Assembly (NCBI GenBank): GCA_937870915.1
Contig: CALMZQ010000221.1
Location: 1-64,000, forward strand
Source of the DNA: an uncultured Ignavibacteria bacterium
GTDB lineage: Bacteria > Bacteroidota > Ignavibacteria > Kapaibacteriales > Kapaibacteriaceae
Direction of reading: 5' to 3'
DNA: 64,000 nucleotides
Below are positions 20,801 through 30,636 of this stretch, piece by piece (the stretch's first letter is position 1; each line of letters begins with the position of its first letter). Under the pieces are notes generated by a model that ran no database searches, had not been told where the DNA came from, and saw only the letters and a list, made by a program, of their open reading frames with translations. A program made the translations under genes and the position numbers.

Positions 20801-23800
20801 TTGACAACGATAACATCGACTACATCGAGATCATGATGAAGATCGATGCCTATGAACAAGGCTCTCGAATGTTCATCGATCTCGGTCAGATCAGTGAAGA
20901 TATCATTCCCAATCAGCGCCTCAACACTGAAGACAATCCCCCTGCAAACAACCTCATTGATGTAGGTGAAGACAGAGGTATCGATACCCTTGCCAATGAT
21001 CGAGAGAAGGTCGTCTATCCAGATCCACTCAATCGAGAATCCGACCCAGCGCGGGATGACTATTCATTTGACTTTAACGCAGACCGTCAAAATCAGAATG
21101 AGTCTCAGTTTGTTCAATACAACAACTTTGAAGGAAACTCCACGCAGTCGGAACTTGGACAGTTCCCGGACACTGAGATCCTCAATAAAAACAACGGTCA
21201 GACAATCTCTCTTGATAACAGCTATTTCCGCTACGAAGTCCAACTCAACCCTAATCCATCCACAAATCCCCAGATAGTAGGGGGCAATCCTGCTGCCGGG
21301 TGGTATCTCTTCCGTATCCCAGTCAGACGTCCGGATACCGTGGTAGGTAACCCGCTCTTTACAAACATCCAATACGCGCGCGTCCACTTCCAAGGTGGCA
21401 CGGTAAAGGTCTCCATCGCTGACTGGGGTGTTGTTGGTTCGTATTGGCTGCGCAATCACCAGTTTCAGCCAAATGTTTCATCCAATGACTCTGTACTCCA
21501 AGTAGCATACGTGAACCGTGAGGAAAACCAGAGCGCACCAGACTTCTATACAATGCCGCCGGGTGTTCAACCACCCCAACAACTTCAGAATCCGGATCCG
21601 TACCAACAGCTCTATCTCAATGAACAGTCCTTGGTGATCAAGGCTCGAAATCTTCGTTATGGTGAAGAACGATTTGCTGCGCGGATATTTCGGCCGTGGG
21701 ATCTTTTCTATTACAAAGAAGTTGCCTTCTTCATCTATGGCGACAATACGATGCCAAGTAGCGTCACCGAAGGCTCAACGCCACCTGCATACGCATTTGT
21801 GCGCTACGGTGTGGACTCTGCGAACTATTACGAATACAGGCGCCCCTTACTTCGCGGATGGCAGGATCTTCGGATCAAGATCTCCGACCTAACAGCTATC
21901 AAGGAACGCAGGGACCAAAGCAGAACAAATGACAGACAGGAGTTCTCTGTTCCGGGAGACCCGCAAGGGACCTTTGCGATCAAGGGTAATCCGATCATGA
22001 CGCGTGTTACCTTCTTTGGTTTTGGTATCGCTAATCCGGCGGAGAGGTATCCGAACGAGCTTTCAACAACCATGTGGGTGGATGAACTCCGTGTGGTTGA
22101 TCCTACCAATGACAATGACTGGGCAGGTCTTGCAAGCACCACATTAAAGCTTGCCGATGTTGGAGATATCACAGCGTCGATCAATCATACTACTCCCAAC
22201 TATCACCGACTCGAAGACAGATTTGGCAATCGTTTGCAAGCAACGGCCTGGAATGCAACTGTTCAGCTTGGCCTGGAGAAATTTCTTCCGAAAGAACTGA
22301 AAGAGACCCGGATCCCCGTGACGTATACGCACACGGAGCTGGCGGAGACGCCGAAATATCAGGCGCAGAATGATGTGGAATTGGACGCAGCCGCGGCTGC
22401 AGCTGCGCAGGACACGTTGGATAAGGGTGGTACTGCAGAGGCAGCTGCGCAGGCATCGGATAATGTGAAAACACGGTCGCAGCGTGTTCGCGTACAAGAT
22501 CAATGGGCTCTTACCGGATTGCGACTTGGCATTCCTACTAAGGCTTGGTATGTGGATGACACGTTCAACAAACTCACGTTCAACTTTGCCTATGCTCAAG
22601 AGTTTGAACGGTCGCAGGTTGTTCAACAACGTTTTGATTGGCGCTGGCGATTGCGGATCGACTATGCTGTGACACTCCCGGCTAAATACGATGTAAGTCC
22701 CCTCAAATTTCTAGCCGAAGTATGGGGCCTAAAGGCGTACAAGGACATGAAGATCAATTTCCTTCCGCAGACAATTACCGCAAACCTGGGGATGACCAGA
22801 GCCCGGACAACGGAACAGTCGAGATTCCTCCTGCAACCAAGCCCTATCATCCGCGAGTTTGTGGCGGAAAAGACGTTCGGCTTTAATTGGCGTGTTGTTG
22901 AAAATGGTTTCCTTAGTCCGGTGATCGACTATAAGGTTATCTCCTCTTCTACAATGGTGCCACTGGAACTTGATGAGAACGGTCGCCAGCGTACGGGTAG
23001 TCAGATCGCAGATCAGATGTTCTTTAACAATGGCCAGCTATTCAACTTCGGGCCGGATAATAACTTTGGTCAGACCATCACGCTCTCATTCAGACCAAAG
23101 TTCCCCGATATCTTCGGACTCAATAGGCTGTTAGAGACCACGGGTTCGTACAATGTGGTCTATGGCATCTTTGACCCGCTACAGCCCGATCCGGCGCAAC
23201 GTGATGTAGTTCGTACGGCTCGCTATACATCCAATTTCCGGTTGAGTCCGGTGTTCCGCTGGCGTCAATTCGGTGCAGAGATCTTTGGCCCTTCAACAAA
23301 GGGATCTGGTAATATCGGTACCATCCTGCAGGACATATTCTTCGGATTTGAAAATTTCACCTTTACATTCAACCAGACGAACACGGCACTGAATAACGGT
23401 GTCTTGGGGGGAAGCGGAATCACCAATCTTTGGGCCCGATCGCTGACATTCCGCGATAACGATCCTATGTGGGGTCCGAGCACCCCGTATCAATTGGGTC
23501 TAATCTCCAACCCTCACGGCTCATTGAACCTCACGGGCAGTTCGGCATTTCCGTTCTTCAAATTCGAGACCACCGAAGGTGTCCGTCCCTCTAATGCCGT
23601 GATGGTGGACGATTACACACAACGGTCAACATTCCAGTTCCAAACAAACCGTCCGCTTTGGCCAGGCGCTACGCTCGATCTTAACATGCGCACGGATGTT
23701 GGATATAGTCGTAATCAGCGCGTTGTGACAGATGCGGCCGGCATTCCAACGTTCACAAACATTAACAAACGTCAGACACTTGAGCGCAGCTTCATCAGTT

Positions 23801-24651
23801 TCCCGGACATGCCGTTCGGGTTGTTTAACGACAATGTTGAGAATGTGATCACGATTTATAATGAGCGCAAGGCCGTGATCGAGGCAGACCCAGATACCGT
23901 TGGACGGAACGCTAGACTTCTCGAGGCTCTTGCTACATCGTTCCGAGAAGGGTTTGAATCCTTGGATTTCATCTCTGGAGAGATAGGGCGGATACTTCCA
24001 GCTATCAACTGGACATTGAGGTGGGACGGCATCGAAAAGATTGCACCATTCCGAGGGATCGCACAACGGATCTTCCTTGAACATGCCTATCAATCCATGT
24101 ACACCGAGAATGCTCGTATCAATGACAATGGCCGTGTTATTGAAGTCCAGCAGATCAAATCCGGCTTTACACCACTCATAGGACTTAATCTCTCATTTGA
24201 CGAGCGCAAGCTCAATGGACTCCTCACTGCAACCGGTCGATACAGCGTAACAACAACGCACGGTCTGAACGCTTCGGCTCGAAGCGTGATCTCACGTGAA
24301 ACATCCCATGAGATTCAGATCCAAGCCTCATATCTCAGAAGGGGCGTGTCCTTGAAGATCTTGGGACTCGATCTCCAGAATGACATGGAGTTTACCTTTA
24401 ACACGCAGATTCGACGGAATCTCCGCTCACAATATGACGTGACGGACTTCAAGGGGGCTGATGGTTCCCTCGTAGACGGTACCACACAGATCATCATTGA
24501 GCCCCGTGCCCGATATACCATCAGCAACAGAGTAACCGCTTCTGCCTTCTTCAGATACGAAGGAAATTTCAGCGAAGGTGCTGCAAATCCGGGCTTTAGT
24601 ACAACTCAGGTTGGACTTGATATCCGTCTGTCCATCTCTGGTGGCCGATAG
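17842..24651 (+). CDS. sprA: Cell surface protein SprA (type IX secretion translocon)
   Basis: 2269-aa secreted ORF; PEVSINVNGEVNVQAGWR...FNQNIQVNVSGRIGDKFRMNVDWN and VAYVDDFESAR motifs typical of SprA. Confidence 0.93.
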   Translation: MFEGSKRTSLTALVLVTCLCMVAFSTSVFATSRPNAVGEPLHMACVQAASWTISAYILPLLQDTTKPPVVIDRYDSGDPNNTDLPRYYPTTTIKRYGTSPAQRRDRTIPIPKGYSSFGYVDSLLGSVTLREMLDGVDVGTMVPITMEGYLEQQREAMARKLRDSSLLAYEMKKPMSSAELTKLIDQATNITIPLPQNAIFGIFGKPEVSINVNGEVNVQAGWRWDTQRLGTASVLGQTQSAPIFNQNIQVNVSGRIGDKFRMNVDWNTLNQFEFNNRFKVGYEGYDDDIIKRVEFGNVNLETQSTLIGGGQTLFGVRADFQFGPLYLKTIASQRRGERKVINARGGSARQMFTVRAYDYTRNHFFLDTAYLPIWRAYFRSTTPVIPPEGAPLVVKEIEVWESTTDLREVQANEAIAIADLAPIRALQGETYPVSVKSQEIKAGTIERGRFTRLDNKRYEIDYNLGTLTILNLRTDRFYAVGYRTEGPTTDNRDDFYHGTLTNTVNEKDTLILKLIARPQMQPGFKLLWKRLMKNIYNIGVANVNPQDAKIGMWYYRSTNDSTDVLEGAPDKIPTIFRIDQVNNGTGAAPPDGVFDARPPVFNSQRGEVTFPSLEPFREGIREYFASKGNAQLAEQYVFNEVYDTTDAAARLVTAKDRFLLVGEAAGTATGNRIPLAYQLAPGSVRVTLDGAPLREGVDYTVDYYTGTMSLLNARASLPNANLNIEYEQNDIFNLTTRTLLGMRADMVLFNKRRMNGSIGMTMMNYDQAAIVDRVMPGQEPNSNFMMGFDAKFNAELPWLTRALDALPGLDTKEKSTWTFTGEWAMVSPTPNKRTSTVASDAGKAVAYVDDFESARRYLSFGLTPTVWQHSSPSKDETLWDHDTNAVKFKGKTFWYQKFVPDVPQADVYPNRARAQGRNNINPIRLVFEPRERGIYNPNPEFLDPKNPRWNDADSLAVRAFTQSYIEQNRPKIWGGMLRLLSPFNTNFDNDNIDYIEIMMKIDAYEQGSRMFIDLGQISEDIIPNQRLNTEDNPPANNLIDVGEDRGIDTLANDREKVVYPDPLNRESDPARDDYSFDFNADRQNQNESQFVQYNNFEGNSTQSELGQFPDTEILNKNNGQTISLDNSYFRYEVQLNPNPSTNPQIVGGNPAAGWYLFRIPVRRPDTVVGNPLFTNIQYARVHFQGGTVKVSIADWGVVGSYWLRNHQFQPNVSSNDSVLQVAYVNREENQSAPDFYTMPPGVQPPQQLQNPDPYQQLYLNEQSLVIKARNLRYGEERFAARIFRPWDLFYYKEVAFFIYGDNTMPSSVTEGSTPPAYAFVRYGVDSANYYEYRRPLLRGWQDLRIKISDLTAIKERRDQSRTNDRQEFSVPGDPQGTFAIKGNPIMTRVTFFGFGIANPAERYPNELSTTMWVDELRVVDPTNDNDWAGLASTTLKLADVGDITASINHTTPNYHRLEDRFGNRLQATAWNATVQLGLEKFLPKELKETRIPVTYTHTELAETPKYQAQNDVELDAAAAAAAQDTLDKGGTAEAAAQASDNVKTRSQRVRVQDQWALTGLRLGIPTKAWYVDDTFNKLTFNFAYAQEFERSQVVQQRFDWRWRLRIDYAVTLPAKYDVSPLKFLAEVWGLKAYKDMKINFLPQTITANLGMTRARTTEQSRFLLQPSPIIREFVAEKTFGFNWRVVENGFLSPVIDYKVISSSTMVPLELDENGRQRTGSQIADQMFFNNGQLFNFGPDNNFGQTITLSFRPKFPDIFGLNRLLETTGSYNVVYGIFDPLQPDPAQRDVVRTARYTSNFRLSPVFRWRQFGAEIFGPSTKGSGNIGTILQDIFFGFENFTFTFNQTNTALNNGVLGGSGITNLWARSLTFRDNDPMWGPSTPYQLGLISNPHGSLNLTGSSAFPFFKFETTEGVRPSNAVMVDDYTQRSTFQFQTNRPLWPGATLDLNMRTDVGYSRNQRVVTDAAGIPTFTNINKRQTLERSFISFPDMPFGLFNDNVENVITIYNERKAVIEADPDTVGRNARLLEALATSFREGFESLDFISGEIGRILPAINWTLRWDGIEKIAPFRGIAQRIFLEHAYQSMYTENARINDNGRVIEVQQIKSGFTPLIGLNLSFDERKLNGLLTATGRYSVTTTHGLNASARSVISRETSHEIQIQASYLRRGVSLKILGLDLQNDMEFTFNTQIRRNLRSQYDVTDFKGADGSLVDGTTQIIIEPRARYTISNRVTASAFFRYEGNFSEGAANPGFSTTQVGLDIRLSISGGR
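24288..24303. promoter_or_regulatory. Degenerate parS-like site inside the sprA 3' end
   Basis: GATCTCACGTGAAACA matches 13/16 of parS consensus TGTTTCACGTGAAACA. Confidence 0.35.
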
Positions 24652-24779
24652 CGTGGAACGCCCATGAAACATAGGTTTCCCGGAGACGAGGTGGGTTCGT
24701 ACCTTTGTAACCCCGACTCGAGAACTTCGAGCGGAAACATCACCACTCACGTAGCAGCGTCGAGGGAGTCCGAATAGAC

Positions 24780-25568
24780 ATGGGTAAGATCATCGCGGTC
24801 GCCAATCAAAAAGGCGGAGTAGGGAAGACAACAACGGCCGTTAACCTAGCGGCCTCATTGGCTGCTGCAGAGCAAAAGACACTCCTTGTAGACATAGACC
24901 CTCAGGCAAACGCATCACACGGTTACGGCGTAGAGACAGCTCAACTCGATCGAACCATTTACGAAGTGCTTGTGAATGGACTCTCGATCAACAGCGTTGT
25001 TGTGAAAACACAAATGCCGTTTCTCGATCTCGTTCCATCGCACATCAACCTCGTAGGCGCAGAGATCGAATTGGTTGAAGTGCCTCATCGAGAGCACCTG
25101 CTCAAAAAGGTGTTGGATACGATCAAGGATCAGTATGACTTCATCGTTATCGACTGTCCACCGTCACTCGGACTTCTTACGTTGAATTCGCTCACAGCCG
25201 CGGACTCTGTACTCGTTCCGGTGCAATGTGAGTTCTATGCACTTGAAGGTCTCGGACAGCTTCTCAACACGATTTCGATCGTGCGCCGTACAACAAATCC
25301 GCAACTTGAAATCGAAGGCGTCTTGCTGACGATGTATGACTCGCGTCTACGCCTCTCCAATCAAGTGGTTGACGAAGTTCGCAGGCACTTTGAAGACAAG
25401 GCATGTAGAACGGTTATTTCCCGCAACGTCAGACTCTCAGAGGCTCCAAGCCACGGAAAGCCGGCTTTGCTCTACGATGCATCGAGTATCGGTGCACAGA
25501 ACTATCTCGAGCTCGCAACGGAGATCCTCACAAAAAATGGTGTGATCCCCGGGGCCGTGGCAGAATAA
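24780..25568 (+). CDS. parA: Chromosome partitioning protein ParA/Soj
   Basis: [28 protein letters not shown]. Confidence 0.97.
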   Translation: MGKIIAVANQKGGVGKTTTAVNLAASLAAAEQKTLLVDIDPQANASHGYGVETAQLDRTIYEVLVNGLSINSVVVKTQMPFLDLVPSHINLVGAEIELVEVPHREHLLKKVLDTIKDQYDFIVIDCPPSLGLLTLNSLTAADSVLVPVQCEFYALEGLGQLLNTISIVRRTTNPQLEIEGVLLTMYDSRLRLSNQVVDEVRRHFEDKACRTVISRNVRLSEAPSHGKPALLYDASSIGAQNYLELATEILTKNGVIPGAVAE

Positions 25569-25583
25569 CAAAAGGACCACAGC

Positions 25584-26552
25584 GTGAAGCAAGGGTTAGG
25601 ACTAGGTAAGGGCATCGGAGCACTCATTCCCAAAGAGCTTCTCAGAGCCGAATCAACAGCACAACAGCCCCTTTCCGACACTTCGGAAGAGGTCCTTGGC
25701 GTTGCACTGATCGATATCGAGAGGATCAGCACGAATCCCGTGCAGCCCCGTCACCATTTTGATGAGGGGGCTCTCCAGGAACTCGCTCAATCTATCGCCG
25801 TTCATGGCGTGATAACACCCATCACCGTACGACCACACTTTGACGGATACGAGCTCATCAGCGGAGAACGTCGTTTGCGTGCCTCTAAGATGGCAGGACT
25901 TACGTCCATACCTGCCTACGTGATGAATGTAGGTTCAGATGGACAAATGTTGGAGATCGCCCTCGTAGAAAACCTCCAACGCGAAGACCTTAATCCGCTA
26001 GAGGTTGCACTTGGCTATCAACGTTTGATTGAAGAATGTAACCTGCGCCAAGATGATGTAGCCGTGAAGGTCGGAAAGGATCGGAGTACTGTTGCTAACT
26101 TCCTTCGACTCCTCAAGCTCCCGCCCGACGCTCAGTCTGCCCTTCGAACGCGGCGGATCACAATGGGGCATGCACGAGCGCTCCTCGCACTGTCCTCCGA
26201 TCACTTGCAACTCGTGGTCCTACGTGAGATTATAAAGCGAGAACTCTCTGTCAGGAAAACCGAGGCCCTCGTAAAGGATCTCGAACTCGGCCGGAAGGAA
26301 CTGATCAAAGGCGGGGAGATTAAGTCCACGGCAACGCCGAACAGTGGCGTACGTTCAATCGACAAGAACGGTCCATCCAATTCAGTATCTGAGATCGAAA
26401 ACTCCCTCCGTCACCTCTTCGCCACCCAGGTCCGGGTTCGCATGAAGGCCGATGATTCTGGCTCGGTAGAGATTGAATTTTACTCTCTTGAGGAACTCGA
26501 GCGATTGCTCGAGTTGATGCTGTCCATGAATGATCAGGGCAATTCCAGATGA
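25584..26552 (+). CDS. parB: Chromosome partitioning protein ParB/Spo0J (GTG start)
   Basis: LGLGKGIGALIP, NPVQPRHHFDEGALQELAQSI, GERRLRASKMAG. Confidence 0.96.
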   Translation: MKQGLGLGKGIGALIPKELLRAESTAQQPLSDTSEEVLGVALIDIERISTNPVQPRHHFDEGALQELAQSIAVHGVITPITVRPHFDGYELISGERRLRASKMAGLTSIPAYVMNVGSDGQMLEIALVENLQREDLNPLEVALGYQRLIEECNLRQDDVAVKVGKDRSTVANFLRLLKLPPDAQSALRTRRITMGHARALLALSSDHLQLVVLREIIKRELSVRKTEALVKDLELGRKELIKGGEIKSTATPNSGVRSIDKNGPSNSVSEIENSLRHLFATQVRVRMKADDSGSVEIEFYSLEELERLLELMLSMNDQGNSR

Positions 26553-26974
26553 CTGCCACCATCGTACATCATACCGACTACCGTGTGCGTTACAGTGACA
26601 CGGACAAGATGGGTGTGGTGTATTATGGAAATTACATGAGGCTCTTTGAGATCGGGAGGACAGAATTGCTTCGTTCAGCCGGTCTGCCATACGCAGAGCT
26701 CGAAGCAGATGGCTACCTTATGCCGGTTCTAGAAGCACATGCTCAGTATATGCTGCCGGCACGATACGATGATATAGTGACGATCGAGACCAGGTATACC
26801 ATGGAGCACTCTCCGGTGTTGATGCTACAATATGAACTTCGCAGGGGAGTGGACACACTCGCCAGCGGCTGGACACGTCACAGTTTTGTATCGGCCACCG
26901 AGTTCAAACCCGTGCGGCCGCCGCGACGTTTTTTCGATGCTATGGCATCGTATAACCAATCTCCCGGCGCATGA
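26549..26974 (+). CDS. YbgC/FadM-type acyl-CoA thioesterase
   Basis: YRVRYSDTDKMGVVYYGNYMRLFEIGRTELLR hotdog motif. Confidence 0.92.
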   Translation: MTATIVHHTDYRVRYSDTDKMGVVYYGNYMRLFEIGRTELLRSAGLPYAELEADGYLMPVLEAHAQYMLPARYDDIVTIETRYTMEHSPVLMLQYELRRGVDTLASGWTRHSFVSATEFKPVRPPRRFFDAMASYNQSPGA

Positions 26975-27918
26975 AGTTCAAACGTATCATCCTCGTATTC
27001 GCCATCGTGTTCACACCTGTATTTGTGTACGCGCAAGAGGCCACGATCTTCCCCTTCCTACGTGGTATGATGAGCGCTCGTATGGCCGGGCTAGGGGGCT
27101 CAACAGTCGCTATGCCGAATGATCCGCACAACGTTGTGCTCAACCCCGCGGTTTTGCCAACACTAGAACAACGGAGAGTTGCCGGTACATTCATCAAACA
27201 TGTTCTCGACATCAACGCCGGGTATGCCACGTATAATCAAGAATTGGAAGATCTCGGCACATTTGCCGTTACTGCGTCATTCACGAGTTATGGATCATTC
27301 GATCGTGCCGACCAACTCGGGACTGTATCTGGAACCTTTGGTGCCAGTGACGTTGTTTTCGGTGTGTCGTTCGCACGCGAACTTGATACTCTCATCACGT
27401 ACGGAGTAACAGCTAAGGTCTTGCATTCTTCGCTCGATGATATGGCCTCTACGGCTCTGGCGCTAGATGCCGGACTCCTTTTTCGTTTCCCGGCCCAGCG
27501 AACGAACTTGGGAGTAAGCATCCTCAATGTTGGCGGTCAACTGTCAACGTATGATGGAACACACGATGTTCTGCCCCTTGACATGAGGCTTGGAGTGAAC
27601 CACCGTCTACGCGGACTTCCATTATTGGTGAATCTCTCCTTGAATCACCTCACAGACGATGTAGCGTCATTCTTCGATAGATTCTTGAACTTCTCCATTG
27701 GTGGAGAATTGTATCTCGGTAAGGTTGTCCAAGTTCGCGTTGGCTATGACAATTCAACACGAAACACAAGTGGTGTGAACGTGGCAACTCAGCTCACTGG
27801 ACTGAGCGCCGGTATTGGACTCGACCTTCCAGCTCTTGACTTTGATTACGCATTGAGCTCATTAGGCGCATCTGCATTACTACATCGCGTAAGTGTGGCC
27901 GTGAGGATAGACGGATAA
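26971..27918 (+). CDS. PorQ/PorV-like outer membrane protein, probable type IX secretion component
   Basis: Signal peptide; ARMAGLGGSTVAMPNDPHNVVLNPAVL; beta-rich to C-terminus. Confidence 0.7.
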   Translation: MKFKRIILVFAIVFTPVFVYAQEATIFPFLRGMMSARMAGLGGSTVAMPNDPHNVVLNPAVLPTLEQRRVAGTFIKHVLDINAGYATYNQELEDLGTFAVTASFTSYGSFDRADQLGTVSGTFGASDVVFGVSFARELDTLITYGVTAKVLHSSLDDMASTALALDAGLLFRFPAQRTNLGVSILNVGGQLSTYDGTHDVLPLDMRLGVNHRLRGLPLLVNLSLNHLTDDVASFFDRFLNFSIGGELYLGKVVQVRVGYDNSTRNTSGVNVATQLTGLSAGIGLDLPALDFDYALSSLGASALLHRVSVAVRIDG

Positions 27919-29861
27919 TGCTACAGCCCATCCACATACAGAACGTTGAACTGCTCAAAGAAGCAGAGGGACTTGTTCGCAGAGATCCACAGCTTGCCAT
28001 CGAGATGCTGCAGCCGATACTCGTTGACGAGAACTGCATTGAAAGTGATCGCGTTCGCGCCTTACTCCTCATAGCACGCGCCTGTCTGTTTATTGGAAGA
28101 GTAGCAGAAGGGGAAGGGTTCGCACGGCAAGCGCTTGAGATATCTCGTCAGAACGGACTGCGCCGATATGAAGGGCTATCTCAAAACGAGATTGGGATAT
28201 ACCGTTTTATAGCAGCCGATTATGAAGGCGCTCTAGGACACTATGCCGTTGCTGAGCAGTTGCTAAAGGAAAATGGGACTGAGCTAGATCTTAGCAAGGT
28301 CTATCTCAACATGGGTAACGTGTATAACAGGTCCAATGATGAGATCCTCGCCATCGAAATGTATGAGAGGGTGCTGGTGATCGTTGAACGTACGGGGGAT
28401 ACGCTTACAGAAGCAAAGGTCTCAACGAACCTCTCCGGGATGTATGGAACCGTGCTTTATGACAACGAGACTGCGATACGTTATTCTCGTCGTGCCATAG
28501 AGCTCTATGAAAAGCTTGATGATCTGATTGGACTTGGCAAGGCCTATGTGAACCTTGCCGGTCAATTGCGTGAAGTAGGTCGTGAGAAAGAGGCTGTTGA
28601 GTATTATTTGAAATCGAAAGAGCTCAGGAGATTTAATGTTGAGCCAACCGACTTCTTCTCGATGTATCGTGGGCTCATTACATCGACGATTCAATTAGGT
28701 GATATCAAAAAGGCTCGAGAACTGTTTGAAGAGGCATGCGAGCATCCGTATTCCAAGGAAGAGCTGCCAGGAATAGCGTTTCTCAAACAAGTAGAAGCCT
28801 CCCTACTTGTATGTGAAGGGAGGCACGAGGAGGCACTCGAAGCTATCGACAGCCTAATCAGTTGGATCGATGAGCACCAGGCAGAGGAGATGCGCGGCGA
28901 TATGTTGTGGCTGAAGACGGCCAGTCTGCGCGGCGTTGGAAGGACGGACGAAGCCTTTGATACACTAGAGGCACTCCTGAATGACATTTCTCGAAATACG
29001 AGACGCAGAGCTGAACACAGACTAGTACAGGTGCGTGCACATTACGACCTTGTGCAAGCTCGTAATCATGCTGAGATGGAGCGCTTACGAAATGTTGAAC
29101 TTGCAGCGGCTCTCGAGGACGCAACCAGATTACAACGTCAGAACGAAGAGTACCTGGCCTTTATGGCCCATGAGCTGAAGAGCCCCCTCACAACAATTCG
29201 ATCCATCGCCAACATGCTTAAATCAGAAGCCCATGTAAGCGATGCAGATAGAGTGACGTACAGCCTTGAAGTGTTTGATATTTCTACACGTATGTTCGAC
29301 CTCATCAATCAGGTCTTAGAACGTGGTCGGGAGGTTGTTCAGAAGACTGCAAGCAAGGTAGATGTGGCAACTATTTGGGGACACGTGCTGGGGATGTGGA
29401 GACACAGAGTAGCCGAGAAGCAGATCCATCTTGACACTACCTTGATCGAAGGCCCTGTCTATGTCTCCGGCGCTGAAGGTAGTATGGTCTCCATCCTAGA
29501 CAACTTGATCTCTAACGCTGTGAAGTTTTCCCATGTTGGTTCACATATCGAAGTAGCCACACGTGGAATTCCGAGTACCTCCGATCCAACAAGCGTTTTA
29601 CTCTCTGTTCGTGATCAGGGACCTGGACTCACGGCATTAGATCTGTCGAAACTCTTCACTCCCTTTGGTAGACTGTCTGCTAAGCCCACATCCGGTGAAG
29701 ATTCAACCGGACTAGGATTACTTATTGTAAAGAGGGAAGCTGAAGCACTTGGTGGACGAGTATGGTGCGAGAGCATCGCTGACCAGGGTGCAACGTTTTT
29801 TGTTGAGCTTCCGCTAGCGTCAACTTCGGAATATGCAGTAGATGTGAAACGCACGTCATGA
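27918..29861 (+). CDS. TPR-repeat histidine kinase without obvious TM segments
   Basis: N-terminal TPRs; HisKA FMAHELKSPLTTIRS; HATPase DNLISNAVKFS, DQGPGL, STGLGLLIVK. Confidence 0.9.
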   Translation: MLQPIHIQNVELLKEAEGLVRRDPQLAIEMLQPILVDENCIESDRVRALLLIARACLFIGRVAEGEGFARQALEISRQNGLRRYEGLSQNEIGIYRFIAADYEGALGHYAVAEQLLKENGTELDLSKVYLNMGNVYNRSNDEILAIEMYERVLVIVERTGDTLTEAKVSTNLSGMYGTVLYDNETAIRYSRRAIELYEKLDDLIGLGKAYVNLAGQLREVGREKEAVEYYLKSKELRRFNVEPTDFFSMYRGLITSTIQLGDIKKARELFEEACEHPYSKEELPGIAFLKQVEASLLVCEGRHEEALEAIDSLISWIDEHQAEEMRGDMLWLKTASLRGVGRTDEAFDTLEALLNDISRNTRRRAEHRLVQVRAHYDLVQARNHAEMERLRNVELAAALEDATRLQRQNEEYLAFMAHELKSPLTTIRSIANMLKSEAHVSDADRVTYSLEVFDISTRMFDLINQVLERGREVVQKTASKVDVATIWGHVLGMWRHRVAEKQIHLDTTLIEGPVYVSGAEGSMVSILDNLISNAVKFSHVGSHIEVATRGIPSTSDPTSVLLSVRDQGPGLTALDLSKLFTPFGRLSAKPTSGEDSTGLGLLIVKREAEALGGRVWCESIADQGATFFVELPLASTSEYAVDVKRTS

Positions 29862-30586
29862 TGACGTATCGAGGTTTTCACCTTCGTTGGACCATCCCAT
29901 TGTCGATCGTCTGCCTGATCGTCTGGCTGGCCTCTGGGTCTCCAATTCAGTCGCTCGTGACGATCTTTGGCCTTTGTGTTGTGGTAGTGGCCTTTACCTT
30001 TCCATGGGACAACTGGGCCGTGTCAAAGGGCATCTGGGACTTTCCGTCGGACCGTGTCCTCTTTAGAATCCGTCACCTTCCGATTGAAGAGATTTTCTTC
30101 TTCGTTGTGCAAACGATCCACGTTGGTTTACTGACTGCTGCATTGTCCGCACATTTTCCGGTTGAAGCTGCTGATGAAGCCGATCTCGGTCTAGCGTCAC
30201 TGATTGTTCTGGGAGTCATTGGCACGGTTTGGATCAGTCTGTGGTTCATCACGCGGCGATGGCGTCAGTCGCATACCTCAGCAATGTATGCATGGCATCT
30301 GCTCTATTGGTTTCTTCCCATTATTGCCATGCAGTGGACGTTTGGGTGGCCAATTCTTGCTCCGCGGATAGTAACGATGCTTGCAGCATCTTTATCCGTT
30401 GGTACCGTTCTTGTATTCTCGGATCTGTGGGCTGTGCGCAAAGGGATATGGTATTTTGACGAGAGAATGATCACAGGTCATAAAGCCTTTAGGGTGTTAC
30501 CGTGGGAAGAAATTGCATTCTTCTACATCACCAGCATCCTCGTTTCCCAGAGTACATTGTTGTTATTGTCTTCGTCAGCTCGATGA
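29858..30586 (+). CDS. Lycopene cyclase domain protein (CrtYc/CrtYd-type)
   Basis: Two repeated halves: FPWDNWAVSKGIWDFP...LPIEEIFFF and FSDLWAVRKGIWYFDE...LPWEEIAFF; multi-TM. Confidence 0.88.
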   Translation: MMTYRGFHLRWTIPLSIVCLIVWLASGSPIQSLVTIFGLCVVVVAFTFPWDNWAVSKGIWDFPSDRVLFRIRHLPIEEIFFFVVQTIHVGLLTAALSAHFPVEAADEADLGLASLIVLGVIGTVWISLWFITRRWRQSHTSAMYAWHLLYWFLPIIAMQWTFGWPILAPRIVTMLAASLSVGTVLVFSDLWAVRKGIWYFDERMITGHKAFRVLPWEEIAFFYITSILVSQSTLLLLSSSAR

Positions 30587-30636
30587 TGTTTGACGGAGAA
30601 GTTCTTCATTTCTGATGCAGTAGGTGATATCACTTC

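Noticed and set aside
22381-22470. Alanine-rich stretch (AAAAAAQDTLDKGGTAEAAAQA) inside SprA as an insertion
   Set aside because: In frame within a continuous SprA ORF; low-complexity loops are unremarkable in such large proteins
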